A stretch of DNA of 64,000 nt from Virgisporangium aurantiacum (lineage in GTDB: Bacteria > Actinomycetota > Actinomycetes > Mycobacteriales > Micromonosporaceae), in the NCBI RefSeq assembly GCF_016863635.1, contig NZ_BOPG01000048.1, positions 1-64,000 on the forward strand, in the 5' to 3' direction. Each line of letters opens with the position of its first letter. Within the stretch, counting starts at the first letter, position 1. Positions 63,747-64,000 of the stretch are shown here, piece by piece. Under the pieces are notes generated by a model. That model did no database searches. It was not told where the DNA came from and worked only from the letters and a program-made list of their open reading frames with translations. The position numbers and the translations under genes are program-made.

Positions 63747-64000
63747 ATGCGGCGATTGACGTTGGGGGACGTCGGATCACCTCATGGAGAAGTGGATCGG
63801 CGGGGTGGGTGGACGGGGCTGAAACGGCGGGTTCGGACCCTGTTTCCGACCTTTCGGGGTCGAAGAAAGCACTCTGAGCCAAGTTCTGAGTCGGACGGGC
63901 GTAGCACGGCTGAGCCGTCGACCGTAGGCTTGGCGCGCGCAAACGATACGGACACCGAGGTGTCGAAATCGGGCTTGGCGCCGCAGTCGGCGGACATTCG
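63747..64000 (+). CDS. Possible 5' end of the next gene (parA expected), partial
   Basis: From ATG 63747, behind GGGGGA, a frame is open to the window end with MRRLTLGDVGSPHGEVDRRG and then a basic, Ser/Thr-rich stretch. No ParA P-loop is seen yet. Gene order rsmG-parA-parB of actinomycetes and the need for a ParA/ParB near oriC support it, but the protein would have an unusually long N-terminal extension. The coding bias is only moderate. Confidence 0.4.
   Translation, partial: MRRLTLGDVGSPHGEVDRRGGWTGLKRRVRTLFPTFRGRRKHSEPSSESDGRSTAEPSTVGLARANDTDTEVSKSGLAPQSADI

Overview
The window is high-GC actinobacterial chromosome carrying the replication origin. The gene order rsmG-jag-yidC-yidD-rnpA-rpmH / dnaA-oriC-dnaN-gnd-recF-DciA-gyrB-gyrA-DUF3566-tRNA-Ile-DLW39-tRNA-Ala, with the pknA/pbpA/rodA/pstP/fhaB/fhaA cell-division signalling cluster about 50 kb away, is typical of the actinomycetes. 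A multi-repeat chaplin, XRE/DUF397 and DUF6412-type proteins, and a short second YidC point to a sporulating filamentous actinomycete, probably Micromonosporaceae or a close relative. The species cannot be fixed from sequence alone.

Layout. 0-8 kb: minus-strand operon fhaA, fhaB, pstP, rodA, pbpA, pknA (pknB would begin at the left edge), with 4-bp stop/start overlaps. 8.1-10.3 kb: tRNA-Leu(CAG) and a coupled sugar-epimerase/WecG-type glycosyltransferase pair. 10.3-19.9 kb: secreted S8 protease, XRE-DUF397 regulator pair, PASTA protein, membrane protein, glutamate-cysteine ligase family enzyme, divergent YceI/MarR pair. 19.9-27 kb: acyl-CoA dehydrogenase, carboxyltransferase, biotin carboxylase and TetR (a branched-chain acyl-CoA catabolic set) interrupted by a five-repeat chaplin gene. 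27-38.7 kb: GH130 plus a glycosyltransferase/glycosidase fusion, short endonuclease V, response regulator, PAS hybrid kinase, proS, CBS protein, YbaK-type deacylase beside a parS-like site, exported PLP enzyme, SGNH hydrolase. 38.8-44.5 kb: Hsp70-like transmembrane fusion, DUF6412, short YidC, a GvpU-like orphan, then remnants of a mobile element (antitoxin, broken PIN toxin, broken integrase) next to tRNA-Ala. 44.5-59.8 kb: tRNAs, gyrA with an intein, gyrB, the replication genes and oriC. 59.8-64 kb: ribosome/RNase P/membrane-insertion operon ending in an rsmG with long repetitive tails and probably the start of parA.

The origin-proximal genes act in initiation (DnaA, oriC, DnaN, DciA), topology (GyrA/B), repair (RecF) and origin segregation (parS-like site, expected ParA/B just beyond the right edge). 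The left cluster senses muropeptides and phosphorylates the elongation/septation machinery (PknA, PstP, RodA, PbpA, FHA adaptors). The accessory parts deal with surface hydrophobicity (chaplin), glycan synthesis and fatty/branched acyl-CoA metabolism.
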